Positions 18,759 through 26,290 are shown, counted from the first letter of the stretch. The stretch: 64,000 bases of DNA from Microcella alkaliphila (GCF_002355395.1 NZ_AP017315.1:434001-498000), one strand, 5' to 3'. Made by a program: numbers and translations. The notes: generated by a model not told the origin, from the letters alone.

Positions 18759-18802
18759 GAAGACGCGCCGTCCCCCGACGACGCGGCGGTCGACAGCTGC
18801 GG

Positions 18803-19228
18803 CTAGTCGACCGAGTCGACGCTCGGCGGCGACCAGCTGGCGGGCGAGGCGATGCTCGCGGGCGACGGAGCGCTGGGCGGCGACGGCAGCGACACCGGGC
18901 TCGGCGGGGAGTCAACGTCAACGCTCACGGGCGAGATCGGCGACTGCGCCGAGACCGGGCTGATCGGCGACACCGTGTTCGGCGAGTTGACCGAGACCGG
19001 CGAGGTGGGCGAGGGGCTCACGATGCTGTCGCTCGACACGCGGAAGGTGACATCGGCGCCGCCGGTGCCCTTCACGTCGGCCGAGGTGGCGCCGGTGCGG
19101 TCGCCGTCGCTGGTGAACAGGGGCATCGCGTTGGCCGCGGTGACCGCGCCGCCGGCCATCACGCCGAGGCTGAGGGCGCTGGCTGCACCGATGGCGATCC
19201 AGTTCTTGGGGCTGAGGTTCGTTGCCAT
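18803..19228 (-). CDS. Small secreted Ser/Pro/Val-rich repeat protein, function unknown
   Basis: Not recognised. The 141 residues begin with a signal peptide (MATNLSPKNW, then hydrophobic AIGAASALSLGVMAGGAV) probably cut after NAMA-like positions near residue 35. A short Gly/Asp/Thr segment follows. The last 80 residues are a degenerate SPVS/SPxS repeat (for example SPISPVSAQSPISPVS) rich in Ser, Pro and Val. Cys is absent. Such repeats suggest an extended, possibly glycosylated, wall-associated chain. AAGGAG lies six bases ahead of ATG 19228 and a clean terminator follows. The promoter region carries twin dyads. Confidence 0.75.
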   Translation of the reverse strand: MATNLSPKNWIAIGAASALSLGVMAGGAVTAANAMPLFTSDGDRTGATSADVKGTGGADVTFRVSSDSIVSPSPTSPVSVNSPNTVSPISPVSAQSPISPVSVDVDSPPSPVSLPSPPSAPSPASIASPASWSPPSVDSVD

Positions 19229-19333
19229 GATCTGACTCCTTGAATGTTCTTGCTTCTCGAGCGACCGACCCGAGCGGTCGTTCACGATGAGATAACTCTC
19301 GGCGCCGTGCATGAGACGACAAGGAGGTGTGCG

Positions 19334-19379
19334 TGAGGGGCCTCTCATGTTGGGGCCGGCCCAGATGAGGAACCTCTCA
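19334..19379 (-). promoter_or_regulatory. Twin dyads TGAGGNNCCTCTCA upstream of the secreted-protein gene
   Basis: TGAGGGGCCTCTCA (19334-19347) and TGAGGAACCTCTCA (19366-19379) are the same imperfect palindrome with different centres. They are spaced exactly 32 bases, about three helical turns, and lie 106-151 bases ahead of ATG 19228. This fits a cooperatively bound regulator. No regulator gene is adjacent. Confidence 0.45.
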
Positions 19380-19425
19380 CCCGGGAGAAGGTGGCCGCGC
19401 TGGGAGAGTGTTGACGCACGGCGAA

Positions 19426-19630
19426 TGTGCCTTTCACGGCACACAGCATGTCCCGTCCGAAAAGCCTCTCCGCTGCCGCGCTGCCGCGCTGCCGCGCTGC
19501 CGCGTTGCCGCGTTGCCGCGTTGCCGCGCCGCCGGGCTGCAGCGCCTCGCGCCATCGCGCCGCCCCGTGCCGCGCCGCACCGATGCGCGTCCCCGCCTCG
19601 CGACCACGGCTGTGTGCCATGAGAGGCACA
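19426..19630. repeat. 205-bp element with 22-bp inverted terminal repeats
   Basis: TGTGCCTTTCACGGCACACA.. at 19426-19447 and the complement of 19609-19630 match at 20 of 22 bases. Each end is itself a palindrome (TGTGCC-N6-GGCACA). The interior holds an 8-bp tandem repeat and no convincing gene. No target-site duplication is evident. Bases 19229-19725 otherwise contain only the twin dyads and the Shine-Dalgarno of the minus-strand gene. Confidence 0.5.
19473..19528. repeat. Seven-copy 8-bp tandem repeat (YTGCCGCG)
   Basis: Four units CTGCCGCG are followed by three units TTGCCGCG without interruption, then a decayed unit. The 8-base period would shift any reading frame when copy number changes. 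It lies inside the inverted-repeat element and no gene runs through it convincingly. Confidence 0.85.
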
Positions 19631-19725
19631 CACCCAAATCGCGCTAACCCCCTCCAGAGCTGTCGATGCAGGACGAGCGGCATGCTTCGACACACCCCCC
19701 GTGCCCGCCTGGCCAACCCGCGCGA

Positions 19726-21099
19726 CTACGCCCGATTCTTGGCCGCCTTGACGGCCTCGTACCCGTCGAGCGCGGCCTGCCGCGACTCTTTCAGGTCGAC
19801 CATCGGCTCGGGGTAGTCGTCTGTCCCCTTCTCGGGCACCCAGCGAGCCACGTACTCGTTGCGCGGGTCAAACTTCTGCGCCTGCAGCACCGGGTTGAAG
19901 ATCCGAAAGTACGGCGCCGCATCGGCGCCAGAGCCGGCGACCCACTGCCAGGACGCCGCGTTCGACGCCTCGTCAGCGTCGACGAGTGTGTCCCAGAACC
20001 ATTCCTCGCCGACCCGCCAGTCGATCTGGAGGTTCTTCGTCAGGAAGCTGGCGGTGATCATGCGAACGCGGTTGTGCATCCAGCCGATGTGCCAGAGCTG
20101 GCGCATGCCGGCGTCGACGATCGGGATACCCGTGCGGCCCTTTTGCCAGCGCGCCAGGCCGGCGTCATGGGGGTCGTTCCACGGGTAGGCGTCGAACTCG
20201 CGACGGTAGTTGACGGTGGCGAGGTCGGGGTTGTGAAACAGCAGGTGGTACGAGAACTCGCGCCAGCCCAGCTCGCTGAGAAACTTTGCGTGATTCTTCG
20301 CCGCAAGCCCCGACAGGCCATCGCGCAGCCGATGCCACACCTGGTACGGGCTGACCTCACCGAAGCGCAGGTGCGGGCTCAGCTGGCTGGTCACGTCGAG
20401 GCCGGGCTCGTCACGCCGGTGGTACTCGGCGAGGCGTTCCTCTGCAAGTTGCTCGAGTCGCTCGCGGCCGCCCGTCGAACCGGGGGTCCACTCGTTGCGC
20501 ATGCCGCCCGCCCAGTCGGGCGCTGTTGGCAAGAGCTCCCAGCTGTCGAGGTCGTCGCCTTCGACCGCGCGACCCGGGATGCTCGCGGGCGCCTCCAGGG
20601 GAGCCCGCGGCTCATCGCGCGCCAGGCACGCCTTCCAGAACGGGGTGAAGACGCCGTAGGGGCCGCCCGAGCCGGTCTGCACCGTCCACGGCTCGAACAG
20701 CAGGCTGGCGGCGTGACTGACGGCCTCGATGTCGCGATCTTTGAGCGCGGTCTTGAGGCGAGCATCCACCTCGCGCGCTTTTCCGTAGCGGCGGTTCCAG
20801 TGCACGGCGCCCGCGCCGACCTCGTCGACGACGGCCCTGACGACCTTCTCGGCCGGGCCGCGGCGGAGGGTGAGGCTCGCGCCGAGCGCCTCGAGCTCGG
20901 CGGCGAGCGCGCTGAGGCTGTGGTGCAGCCACCAGCGGCTGGCCGCGCCGATCGGCCGCACCTCGGGGCTCTCGTCGTCGAGCACGTAGAGCACGACGAC
21001 GTCGCCGCCGCGCTCGACGGCGGCGTTCAGTGCGGGGTTGTCGGCGACGCGTAGGTCGTCGCGCAACCAGACGATGGTCGGGGAGGTGTCAGCGGCCAT
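19726..21099 (-). CDS. phr: Deoxyribodipyrimidine photo-lyase
   Basis: Flavoprotein that repairs cyclobutane pyrimidine dimers with blue light, 457 residues. The N-terminal antenna-binding alpha/beta domain starts at PTIVWLRDDLRVADNPAL. The C-terminal helical FAD domain has ASQLSPHLRFGEVSPYQVWHRL-like sequence, GWREFSYHLL, GIPIVDAGMRQLW, WMHNRVRM and WQWVAGSGADAAPYFRIFNP, all diagnostic of class I CPD photolyases. ATG 21099 is preferred over 21117 because TACGGT lies seven bases ahead, a leaderless arrangement. A cryptochrome role is possible but less likely. Confidence 0.93.
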   Translation of the reverse strand: MAADTSPTIVWLRDDLRVADNPALNAAVERGGDVVVLYVLDDESPEVRPIGAASRWWLHHSLSALAAELEALGASLTLRRGPAEKVVRAVVDEVGAGAVHWNRRYGKAREVDARLKTALKDRDIEAVSHAASLLFEPWTVQTGSGGPYGVFTPFWKACLARDEPRAPLEAPASIPGRAVEGDDLDSWELLPTAPDWAGGMRNEWTPGSTGGRERLEQLAEERLAEYHRRDEPGLDVTSQLSPHLRFGEVSPYQVWHRLRDGLSGLAAKNHAKFLSELGWREFSYHLLFHNPDLATVNYRREFDAYPWNDPHDAGLARWQKGRTGIPIVDAGMRQLWHIGWMHNRVRMITASFLTKNLQIDWRVGEEWFWDTLVDADEASNAASWQWVAGSGADAAPYFRIFNPVLQAQKFDPRNEYVARWVPEKGTDDYPEPMVDLKESRQAALDGYEAVKAAKNRA

Positions 21100-21162
21100 G
21101 CCGCTCACCGTATGCACGCTTTCCGACAGTTCGCCGCGACCCGCGATGCGTCGACGGGATGC

Positions 21163-21600
21163 TCAGCTCGCCCCGTCGCGCAGCTTCCGGCACAGCGCGG
21201 TCAGCTGTGCGAGCTCGTCGGCGTCGAGCGATCCGCCGACCCGGCGCGAGATGGAGTCGGCGTGCGCGACGGCGACCCGCCGGAACAGCGTGTGCCCCTC
21301 GTCGGTGAGGGTGACGATGGTGCCGCGGGCATCGGTGGGGTCGGTCTGCTTCGTGACGAGTCCGCGAGTGGCGAGGCGCTCGAGCAGGCGGCTCACGCTC
21401 GGCTGGCTGAGCAGCAGGTGCGGAATCAGATCGCGGATGCGCAGGCTGCGCTCGGGTGCCCGGCTCAGGTTGAAGAGCACGTCGTATTCGGTGAACGAGA
21501 TCTCGGTCGTCGGGAACTCTGCGCTCAGCTGGCGCAGCACCGACACCTGGGCGCGAAACAGCGCCTCCCATGCGTCCACTGCGAGCGACTTCTCCGCCAT
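21163..21600 (-). CDS. MarR-family transcriptional regulator
   Basis: DNA-binding protein of 145 residues with the MarR winged helix-turn-helix: recognition region SQPSVSRLLERLATRGLV and wing DPTDARGTIVTLTDEG. N- and C-terminal helices would form the dimer. ATG 21600 lies seven bases behind TAGAGT, so the mRNA may be leaderless; an upstream ATG at 21624 is the alternative. It lies upstream of the photolyase on the same strand with a 63-base gap. The ligand and targets are unknown. Confidence 0.9.
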   Translation of the reverse strand: MAEKSLAVDAWEALFRAQVSVLRQLSAEFPTTEISFTEYDVLFNLSRAPERSLRIRDLIPHLLLSQPSVSRLLERLATRGLVTKQTDPTDARGTIVTLTDEGHTLFRRVAVAHADSISRRVGGSLDADELAQLTALCRKLRDGAS

Positions 21601-21692
21601 GGAGGTAACTCTATTCACTTGCATGGTGTCGCGCGACGCGCGCGGTGATGATTCGTCACAGGCGGGCGTTGCGGGGAGCGCTTAACGTGATT

Positions 21693-21726
21693 GAGGCCCG
21701 ACCGTCGAGGCAAACGGTCGGGCCTC
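21693..21726 (-). terminator. 13-bp perfect hairpin between DUF1801 and marR genes
   Basis: GAGGCCCGACCGT (21693-21705) pairs perfectly with 21714-21726 over an 8-base loop. It lies 178 bases beyond the DUF1801 stop and 93 bases ahead of marR, both on the minus strand, and probably isolates the two units. It lacks a strong T run on the minus strand. Confidence 0.6.
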
Positions 21727-21791
21727 TCCCTTGCACCAAGAGTGTCCTGCAATCACATTCCGCGTCTACCGCCACAGCAAACGGTTGACGC

Positions 21792-21832
21792 TCTAGAAAT
21801 ATATAACGGGAAGGTAACGGTGTCTAGTTACC
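21792..21832 (-). promoter_or_regulatory. AT-rich promoter-like segment with GGTAAC dyad
   Basis: On the minus strand TAGACA and TATATT are spaced by 17 bases in the only AT-rich patch of the 303-base gap 21601-21903. It overlaps an inverted repeat GGTAAC-N8-GTTACC at 21814-21833. It could drive marR from far upstream, with the hairpin at 21693 in the leader. The rest of the gap holds nothing I can name. Confidence 0.35.
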
Positions 21833-21903
21833 GGAACGTTATTTTTCGATGAATCTGCTGACAGTGGATGCGCGGGGCTGGCCCGGTCACGCGCATCCCG
21901 TGG

Positions 21904-22260
21904 TCACGCGAACGCGGCGCGCACCAGGTCGGCGACGCGGTCGAGGGTGCGCGCATCCATCTCGTCGACGTACCAGGCGGCCGGCCGCAGCAGCGACCCG
22001 TCTTCGCGCTCGGAGGTGCCTTTTTCGGTCACCCCGAACGACATGACTCCGTCGTCGACCCGCACGAAGACGACGACCGGGGTGCTGCGCCCGGTTGCGT
22101 ACCCGCACCCGCCGTACCAGAGGCGCGGCTTCAGCTTCGGGCCCGCGCTGAGGATCGTGTCGTGCAGTTGCCTGCCGATCTCGGGGAATGGCTCGGGCCA
22201 GCTCGCGATCTTGTCAAGCACGGCCTGCAGGTCGTCGGCGGCTTTGTCGGTCGTGGGCAT
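21904..22260 (-). CDS. DUF1801-type protein
   Basis: Small cytoplasmic protein of 118 residues that resembles the DUF1801/YdhG-like family, whose members include a Bacillus iron chaperone. Family marks are the KLKPRLWYGGCGYA stretch (usually EMPYGMPxY-like), the strands PVVVFVRVDDGVMSFGVTEKG, and a C-terminal helix. The function in actinobacteria is unknown. Start taken at ATG 22260, where the fold begins; an upstream ATG at 22308 would add 16 non-conserved residues. Monocistronic, divergent from the small open frame at 22498. Confidence 0.72.
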   Translation of the reverse strand: MPTTDKAADDLQAVLDKIASWPEPFPEIGRQLHDTILSAGPKLKPRLWYGGCGYATGRSTPVVVFVRVDDGVMSFGVTEKGTSEREDGSLLRPAAWYVDEMDARTLDRVADLVRAAFA

Positions 22261-22497
22261 GAGGGCCCGCCTTTCTCTCGCGCCGCATTCGCGGCTGGGT
22301 GCACACAACCGGCCCGGGGTCGGGGCGGTTGCGCAATCTCCACCGCGGACGTGTCCTGACCGGGGTCAGTCCTCTCCGCGAATGTGTCAGACGAGCACTT
22401 CGTCATCGACTGCGCGAGGGCGCCGAGGCGCCTGAATCGACGATAGCAACGACTCCGATCTCACGCATCGGTCAGGCGGTGACCGCAGACTGGGCAG

Positions 22498-22656
22498 ATG
22501 CGCGCGACAGACGATCCGGCGGCACGCCGCCTCGCCGAGGCGCTCACGGCGACCGCCGCCTCGATGCGGCAGCAGGCCGCCCTCACCGACGCGCTCGGCT
22601 TTGACGCAGCCATCGAGACCGCCCTCCGCGACGTCAGCAACGACGCGAGCCACTGA
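22498..22656 (+). CDS. Possible 52-residue protein, unknown
   Basis: ATG 22498 opens a 53-codon frame rich in Ala, Asp, Thr and Leu (ARRLAEALTATAASMRQQAAL) that would form amphipathic helices. It ends 47 bases before the metal-uptake operon. There is no clear Shine-Dalgarno and no -10 at leaderless distance. The codon bias is compatible with a real gene but short high-GC frames often look so. Treat as tentative. Confidence 0.35.
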   Translation: MRATDDPAARRLAEALTATAASMRQQAALTDALGFDAAIETALRDVSNDASH

Positions 22657-22690
22657 GCGTCGTCGAATCGCGCACACAGCCTGACCGGAG

Positions 22691-22715
22691 TACATTTTTC
22701 GGTATGCCGAAAAAT
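22691..22715 (+). promoter_or_regulatory. Operator palindrome over the start of the metal-uptake operon
   Basis: ATTTTTCGG-TATG-CCGAAAAAT (22694-22715) has 9-base perfect arms. It overlaps TACATT (22691-22696), a -10 lying seven bases ahead of ATG 22704, and covers the start codon itself. TTTCGG/CCGAAA half-sites are typical of DtxR/MntR-type metal repressors in actinobacteria. Binding would block transcription start directly. Confidence 0.7.
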
Positions 22716-23636
22716 CTGCGCGGGATGCTCGCGGTCGCGACCGCGGCGCTCGTCGCGCTCGCGGCGGGGTGCGCGCCGACGGGGCCGTCCGGCGGTGACG
22801 ATCCCCGCGCATCCGACGACCCGGCGTCCGAACGCCCGCTCGTGCTGACCACCTTCACGGTGATCGCCGACATGGTGCGCGAGGTCGCCGGCGACCGCGT
22901 CGAGGTGCGCTCGGTGACCCGCCCCGGCGCCGAGATTCACGGCTACGAGCCGACCCCGGGCGACCTGCGTCAGGCGCGCGGCGCCGACCTCGTCATCGAA
23001 AACGGCCTCGGCCTTGAGGCGTGGTTTGCGCAGTTCATCGCCGACGTCGACGCCCCGAGCGTCACTCTCAGCGACGGCCTCGACCCCGTGTCGATCGCCG
23101 GCACCGATGAGGCGAACCCGCACGCCTGGATGTCGCCGGTTGCCGGGCAGCACTACGTCGAGCGGATCGCCGCCGCCCTCGCCGAGCTCGACCCCGCGGG
23201 CGCCGACCACTACGCCGAGCGCGCCGCCGACTATTCAGCCGAACTCGACGCCGTCGCCTCAGAGCTTGCAGCCTCGATCGAGCGCGTGCCCACCACCGAG
23301 CGCGTGCTCGTCAGCTGCGAGGGAGCCTTCTCGTACCTCGCCCGCGACCTCGGACTCGACGAGGCCTACCTGTGGCCCGTCAACGCCGACCAGCAGGCCA
23401 CGCCGCAGCGCGTCGCCGCCGTGATCGACACGGTGCGCGAGCGCGAGGTGCCCGCGGTCTTCTGCGAGTCGACCGTGTCGGCCGACGCGATGCTGCAGGT
23501 CGCCGCCGACACGGGCGCGCGGTTCGGCGGCACCCTCTACGTCGACTCCCTCTCCGACCCCGACGGTCCCGTGCCCAGCTACCTCGCCCTGCTGCGCCAC
23601 GCGGCCGAGACGATCGCGACGGGGCTGACCTCGTGA
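22704..23636 (+). CDS. Metal ABC transporter substrate-binding lipoprotein, Mn-type
   Basis: Cluster A-I (ZnuA/PsaA/MntC-like) binding protein, 310 residues, anchored outside the membrane. The lipobox is LAAGC with Cys23. Predicted metal ligands are His in EIHGYEP, His in NPHAWMS, Glu in CEGAFSYLARDL and Asp in YVDSLSD. Glu at the third site is the manganese/iron pattern (as in PsaA SEGAFKY) rather than the His of zinc binders. There is no His-rich loop, again unlike ZnuA. ATG 22704 lies inside the operator and behind TACATT; ATG 22725 is an alternative start. First gene of a three-gene transport operon. Confidence 0.9.
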   Translation: MPKNLRGMLAVATAALVALAAGCAPTGPSGGDDPRASDDPASERPLVLTTFTVIADMVREVAGDRVEVRSVTRPGAEIHGYEPTPGDLRQARGADLVIENGLGLEAWFAQFIADVDAPSVTLSDGLDPVSIAGTDEANPHAWMSPVAGQHYVERIAAALAELDPAGADHYAERAADYSAELDAVASELAASIERVPTTERVLVSCEGAFSYLARDLGLDEAYLWPVNADQQATPQRVAAVIDTVREREVPAVFCESTVSADAMLQVAADTGARFGGTLYVDSLSDPDGPVPSYLALLRHAAETIATGLTS

Positions 23637-24421
23637 GCGCGACCGCGAGCATCCGCCTCGACTCGGTGACCGTGCGCTACGGCGCGGTCACCGCCCTCGA
23701 CGACGTCACGCTCGCCGTCGCCCCGGCGGCGGTCACCGCGCTCGTCGGGATGAACGGGGCCGGCAAATCGACCCTCTTCGGCGCGATCACGGGTCGCCTC
23801 CGCCCCCGCCGCGGCCGGGTCGAGGTGCTAGGCGGCGCCCCCGACGCCGCGCGCCGCGCCGGCCGGGTCGCCGTCATGCCGCAGTCAGACGGGGTCGACC
23901 CCGACTTCCCCCTCACCGTCGCCGACGTCATCGCGCAGGGGCGATACGGGCGGCTCGGCGTGACCCGCCGGCTGCGCGCGGCTGATCGCGACGCCGTCGC
24001 CGACGCCCTCGCGCGCGTGCAGCTGAGCGACCTCACCGACCGGCCCATCGGCGCGCTGTCGGGCGGTCAGCGCCGCCGCGTTTTCGTCGCCCGGGCGCTG
24101 GCGCAGCAGGCCGACGTGTTGCTGCTCGACGAGCCCTACGCGGGCGTCGACGTCGTCAGCGAGCGGCTCATCGCCGACGTGCTGGCCGACCTCGCCGCGG
24201 CCGGCGCCACCGTGCTCGTCTCGACCCACGACCTCGCCACGCTGCCGGACCGGGCCGACCGGGTTGTGCTGCTCGCCCGACGCCTCGTCGCCGACGGGCC
24301 GCCCGGAGAGGTGCTCGCCCCCGAGGTGCTCGCCCGCGCATTCGGGCTGCCGCGCGACACCGACTCGCCGCGCGACGCCGACGCCGCCCGGCCGGCCGAA
24401 TCCGGGGAGGCCCGCGCATGA
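23633..24421 (+). CDS. Metal ABC transporter ATP-binding protein
   Basis: ATPase subunit of 262 residues for the manganese-type importer. Walker A GMNGAGKST, Q-loop MPQSDG, signature LSGGQRRR, Walker B VLLLDEPYAG and H-loop STHD are all intact. It closely resembles MntB/ZnuC-type proteins. The GTG start overlaps the preceding stop (GTGA), and its own end overlaps the permease start by ATGA. A charged Asp/Arg/Pro tail of about 25 residues follows the ATPase domain. Confidence 0.93.
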   Translation: MSATASIRLDSVTVRYGAVTALDDVTLAVAPAAVTALVGMNGAGKSTLFGAITGRLRPRRGRVEVLGGAPDAARRAGRVAVMPQSDGVDPDFPLTVADVIAQGRYGRLGVTRRLRAADRDAVADALARVQLSDLTDRPIGALSGGQRRRVFVARALAQQADVLLLDEPYAGVDVVSERLIADVLADLAAAGATVLVSTHDLATLPDRADRVVLLARRLVADGPPGEVLAPEVLARAFGLPRDTDSPRDADAARPAESGEARA

Positions 24422-25275
24422 CGTGGCTCGACCTCCTCCTCGAACCGTTCACCTACGAGTTCATGCTGCGCGCCCTCGCCGCCACGACCATCGCCGCCGT
24501 CGTGTGCGCGGTGCTGAGCTGCTGGCTCGTGCTGATCGGCTGGTCGCTCATGGGTGACGCCGTCGCGCACGCCGTGCTGCCCGGGGTCGTGCTCGCCTAC
24601 CTCCTCGGCGCGCCCTTCGCGATCGGCGCCCTCGTCTTCGGCCTGCTCGCCGTGCTGCTCATCGGCATCGTGCGCGACACCTCCCGCATCAAAGAGGATG
24701 CCGCGATCGGCATCGTCTTCACGAGCCTGTTTGCGCTCGGCATCGTCCTCGTCTCGATCACGCCCAGCCAGATCGACCTTGGCCACATCGTGTTCGGCAA
24801 CATCCTCGGCGTGGGCCCGACCGACCTGCTGCAGATCGCCATCATCGGCGCCATCGCCCTCACCCTGCTCATCGTCAAGCGCCGCGACCTGACGCTCTTC
24901 GCCTTCGACCCGGCGCACGCCCATTCGATCGGGCTCTCGCCGCGCCGCCTATCGGCCCTGCTCTTAGGGCTCCTCGCCCTCACCGCCGTCGTCGGCCTAC
25001 AGATCGTCGGCGTCGTGCTCGTCGTCGCACTGCTCATCATCCCCGGAGCCACCGCGCGCCTACTCACCGACCGCATTCAGAGGATGCTCGTCATCGCCCC
25101 GCTCATCGCCGCCGCTTCCAGCCTGGTCGGCGTCGCCACCAGCTACTACCTCGACGTCGCCTCCGGCGGCGCCGTCGTTGTCGTCAACGCGATCGTGTTC
25201 TTCACCGTCTACCTGCTGCACCCGACGAGGGGTCTTGCCGCGCGCATCCGCCGGCCCCTAACGTCAGCGGCATGA
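24418..25275 (+). CDS. Metal ABC transporter permease (ABC-3 family)
   Basis: Membrane subunit of 285 residues with eight or nine hydrophobic segments. Family marks are SCWLVLIGWSLMGDAVAHAVLPGVVLAY near the N-terminus, GHIVFGNILGV in the middle, and VGLQIVGVVLVVALLIIPGATA with the pore-lining region near the end. It forms the importer with the two preceding gene products. Translationally coupled upstream and downstream by ATGA overlaps. No second permease gene is present, so it should homodimerise. Confidence 0.93.
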   Translation: MTWLDLLLEPFTYEFMLRALAATTIAAVVCAVLSCWLVLIGWSLMGDAVAHAVLPGVVLAYLLGAPFAIGALVFGLLAVLLIGIVRDTSRIKEDAAIGIVFTSLFALGIVLVSITPSQIDLGHIVFGNILGVGPTDLLQIAIIGAIALTLLIVKRRDLTLFAFDPAHAHSIGLSPRRLSALLLGLLALTAVVGLQIVGVVLVVALLIIPGATARLLTDRIQRMLVIAPLIAAASSLVGVATSYYLDVASGGAVVVVNAIVFFTVYLLHPTRGLAARIRRPLTSAA

Positions 25276-25631
25276 CGCGACCTCTCACCAACTGGCACAC
25301 CCGCACCACCCGCGACCGCACGACCGGTCAGCGGGCGGCCGACATCCTGCGCAACGGCATGGGGAGCTGGCCGTTCGTGTTCTCGTTCCTCGGGCTGATG
25401 GTCGTCTGGGCCTACCTGCAGGGCGCGATCCTCCTCATCGCCGCCAAGCGGCAAGACGCGATCTCGGCGTCACTCGCCCAACACGACTACGACACCAACG
25501 TCGCTGCCGAGCGCGAGATTCAGGAGTTGATCGAGATCAATCGGCGGCAGCTCGAACTGCTCGAACGCCTCGTCGCCGAACGCGACGGGGGCACCCGTCA
25601 GAACGTGTCGGGCGACGGCGTCGACGCGTAG
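25272..25631 (+). CDS. DUF1003-like membrane protein with internal deletion
   Basis: The 119 residues match the start of DUF1003 (AADILRNGMGSWPFVFSFLGLMVVW) and its end (QGAILLIAAKRQDAISASLAQHDYDTNVAAEREIQEL). The usual middle stretch with DPYPFILLN between the two hydrophobic segments is absent. The join WAYLQGAILL is in frame, so a single membrane hairpin may remain. The C-terminus is a coiled-coil-like helix. It overlaps the permease by ATGA and the convergent winged-helix gene by 34 bases. Function unknown; a role with the metal importer is only suggested by position. Confidence 0.7.
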   Translation: MTRPLTNWHTRTTRDRTTGQRAADILRNGMGSWPFVFSFLGLMVVWAYLQGAILLIAAKRQDAISASLAQHDYDTNVAAEREIQELIEINRRQLELLERLVAERDGGTRQNVSGDGVDA

Positions 25632-26290
25632 CGCACCGTCACGTCGGCGTGCCGGTCGAAGCGATACCCGGCCCCGCGCACCGTGCGCACGATCTCTTCG
25701 TACGCCCCGAGCTTCGCCCGCAGTCGCCGCACGTGCACGTCGATGGTGCGCTCGTTCGGCACCTCTCCCTCGTGCTCGACGCCCTCGGCCCAGAGGGCTG
25801 AAATGAGCTCGTTGCGGTCGATCGTGCGGCCCTCGCGCAGCACGAAGTACTGCAGCAGCTCGAACTCCTTGTAGGTGAGCTGCGCGGTCTCACCGTCGAG
25901 CACGACGCGCTTGCGTGAGATGTCGACGATGACGCCCTCGTCGACGGGCGTCTTCTCGCTCTCGCCGCGGTAGCGCGACAGTGCGGCCGGGTCTTGCATG
26001 GCCAGGCGCACCACCTCGAGGTCGCGCCCGCCCGCGCCGACGGGGGCGAGGGCGACGGCGGCGTGCGTCTCGGCGGCGGGCGCAAGCTGACTCGTCACCC
26101 TCTTCAGCTCGGTCACGAGGCGGCCGAGGTCGATGCCGGCGGCCGCGGCCTTCTTCTCGTCGAGGCCGACGTAGAGCACGAAGCCGCGGGGCTCGGTCTG
26201 CGGCGGCGCGGCGGCGGCACGACGCTGCGGGTTGACCCCGGGCGCGGTCGCGGCGGGGCCAGACGTGGGGGGAGTGGGCGAAAAGGTCAT
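25598..26290 (-). CDS. Winged-helix regulator without receiver domain
   Basis: The 230-residue protein carries a C-terminal OmpR/PhoB-type DNA-binding domain (about 125-220: LTYKEFELLQYFVLREGRTIDRNELISALW, NERTIDVHVRRLRAKLG, VRTVRGAGYRF). The N-terminal half is not a receiver: there is a Pro/Ala-rich start, then LYVGLDEKKAAAAGIDLGRLVTELKRVTSQLAP, an alpha/beta-like fold I cannot assign. It would bind DNA, but the control input is unknown. GGACAC-type spacing gives a weak Shine-Dalgarno. A 33-codon open frame precedes it. It overlaps the DUF1003 gene tail to tail. Confidence 0.85.
   Translation of the reverse strand: MTFSPTPPTSGPAATAPGVNPQRRAAAAPPQTEPRGFVLYVGLDEKKAAAAGIDLGRLVTELKRVTSQLAPAAETHAAVALAPVGAGGRDLEVVRLAMQDPAALSRYRGESEKTPVDEGVIVDISRKRVVLDGETAQLTYKEFELLQYFVLREGRTIDRNELISALWAEGVEHEGEVPNERTIDVHVRRLRAKLGAYEEIVRTVRGAGYRFDRHADVTVRYASTPSPDTF

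Noticed and set aside
19345..19716. Minus-strand frame through the 8-bp tandem repeat
   Set aside because: The repeat yields a meaningless ATRQRGSAAARQ pattern, with no ribosome site and no resemblance to any protein.
22344..22380. Nested dyad CGCGGA...CTGACC-GG-GGTCAG...TCCGCG as operator
   Set aside because: Symmetric, but the outer arms are short and GC-rich, it is not at a promoter-like position for either flanking gene, and it could be chance.
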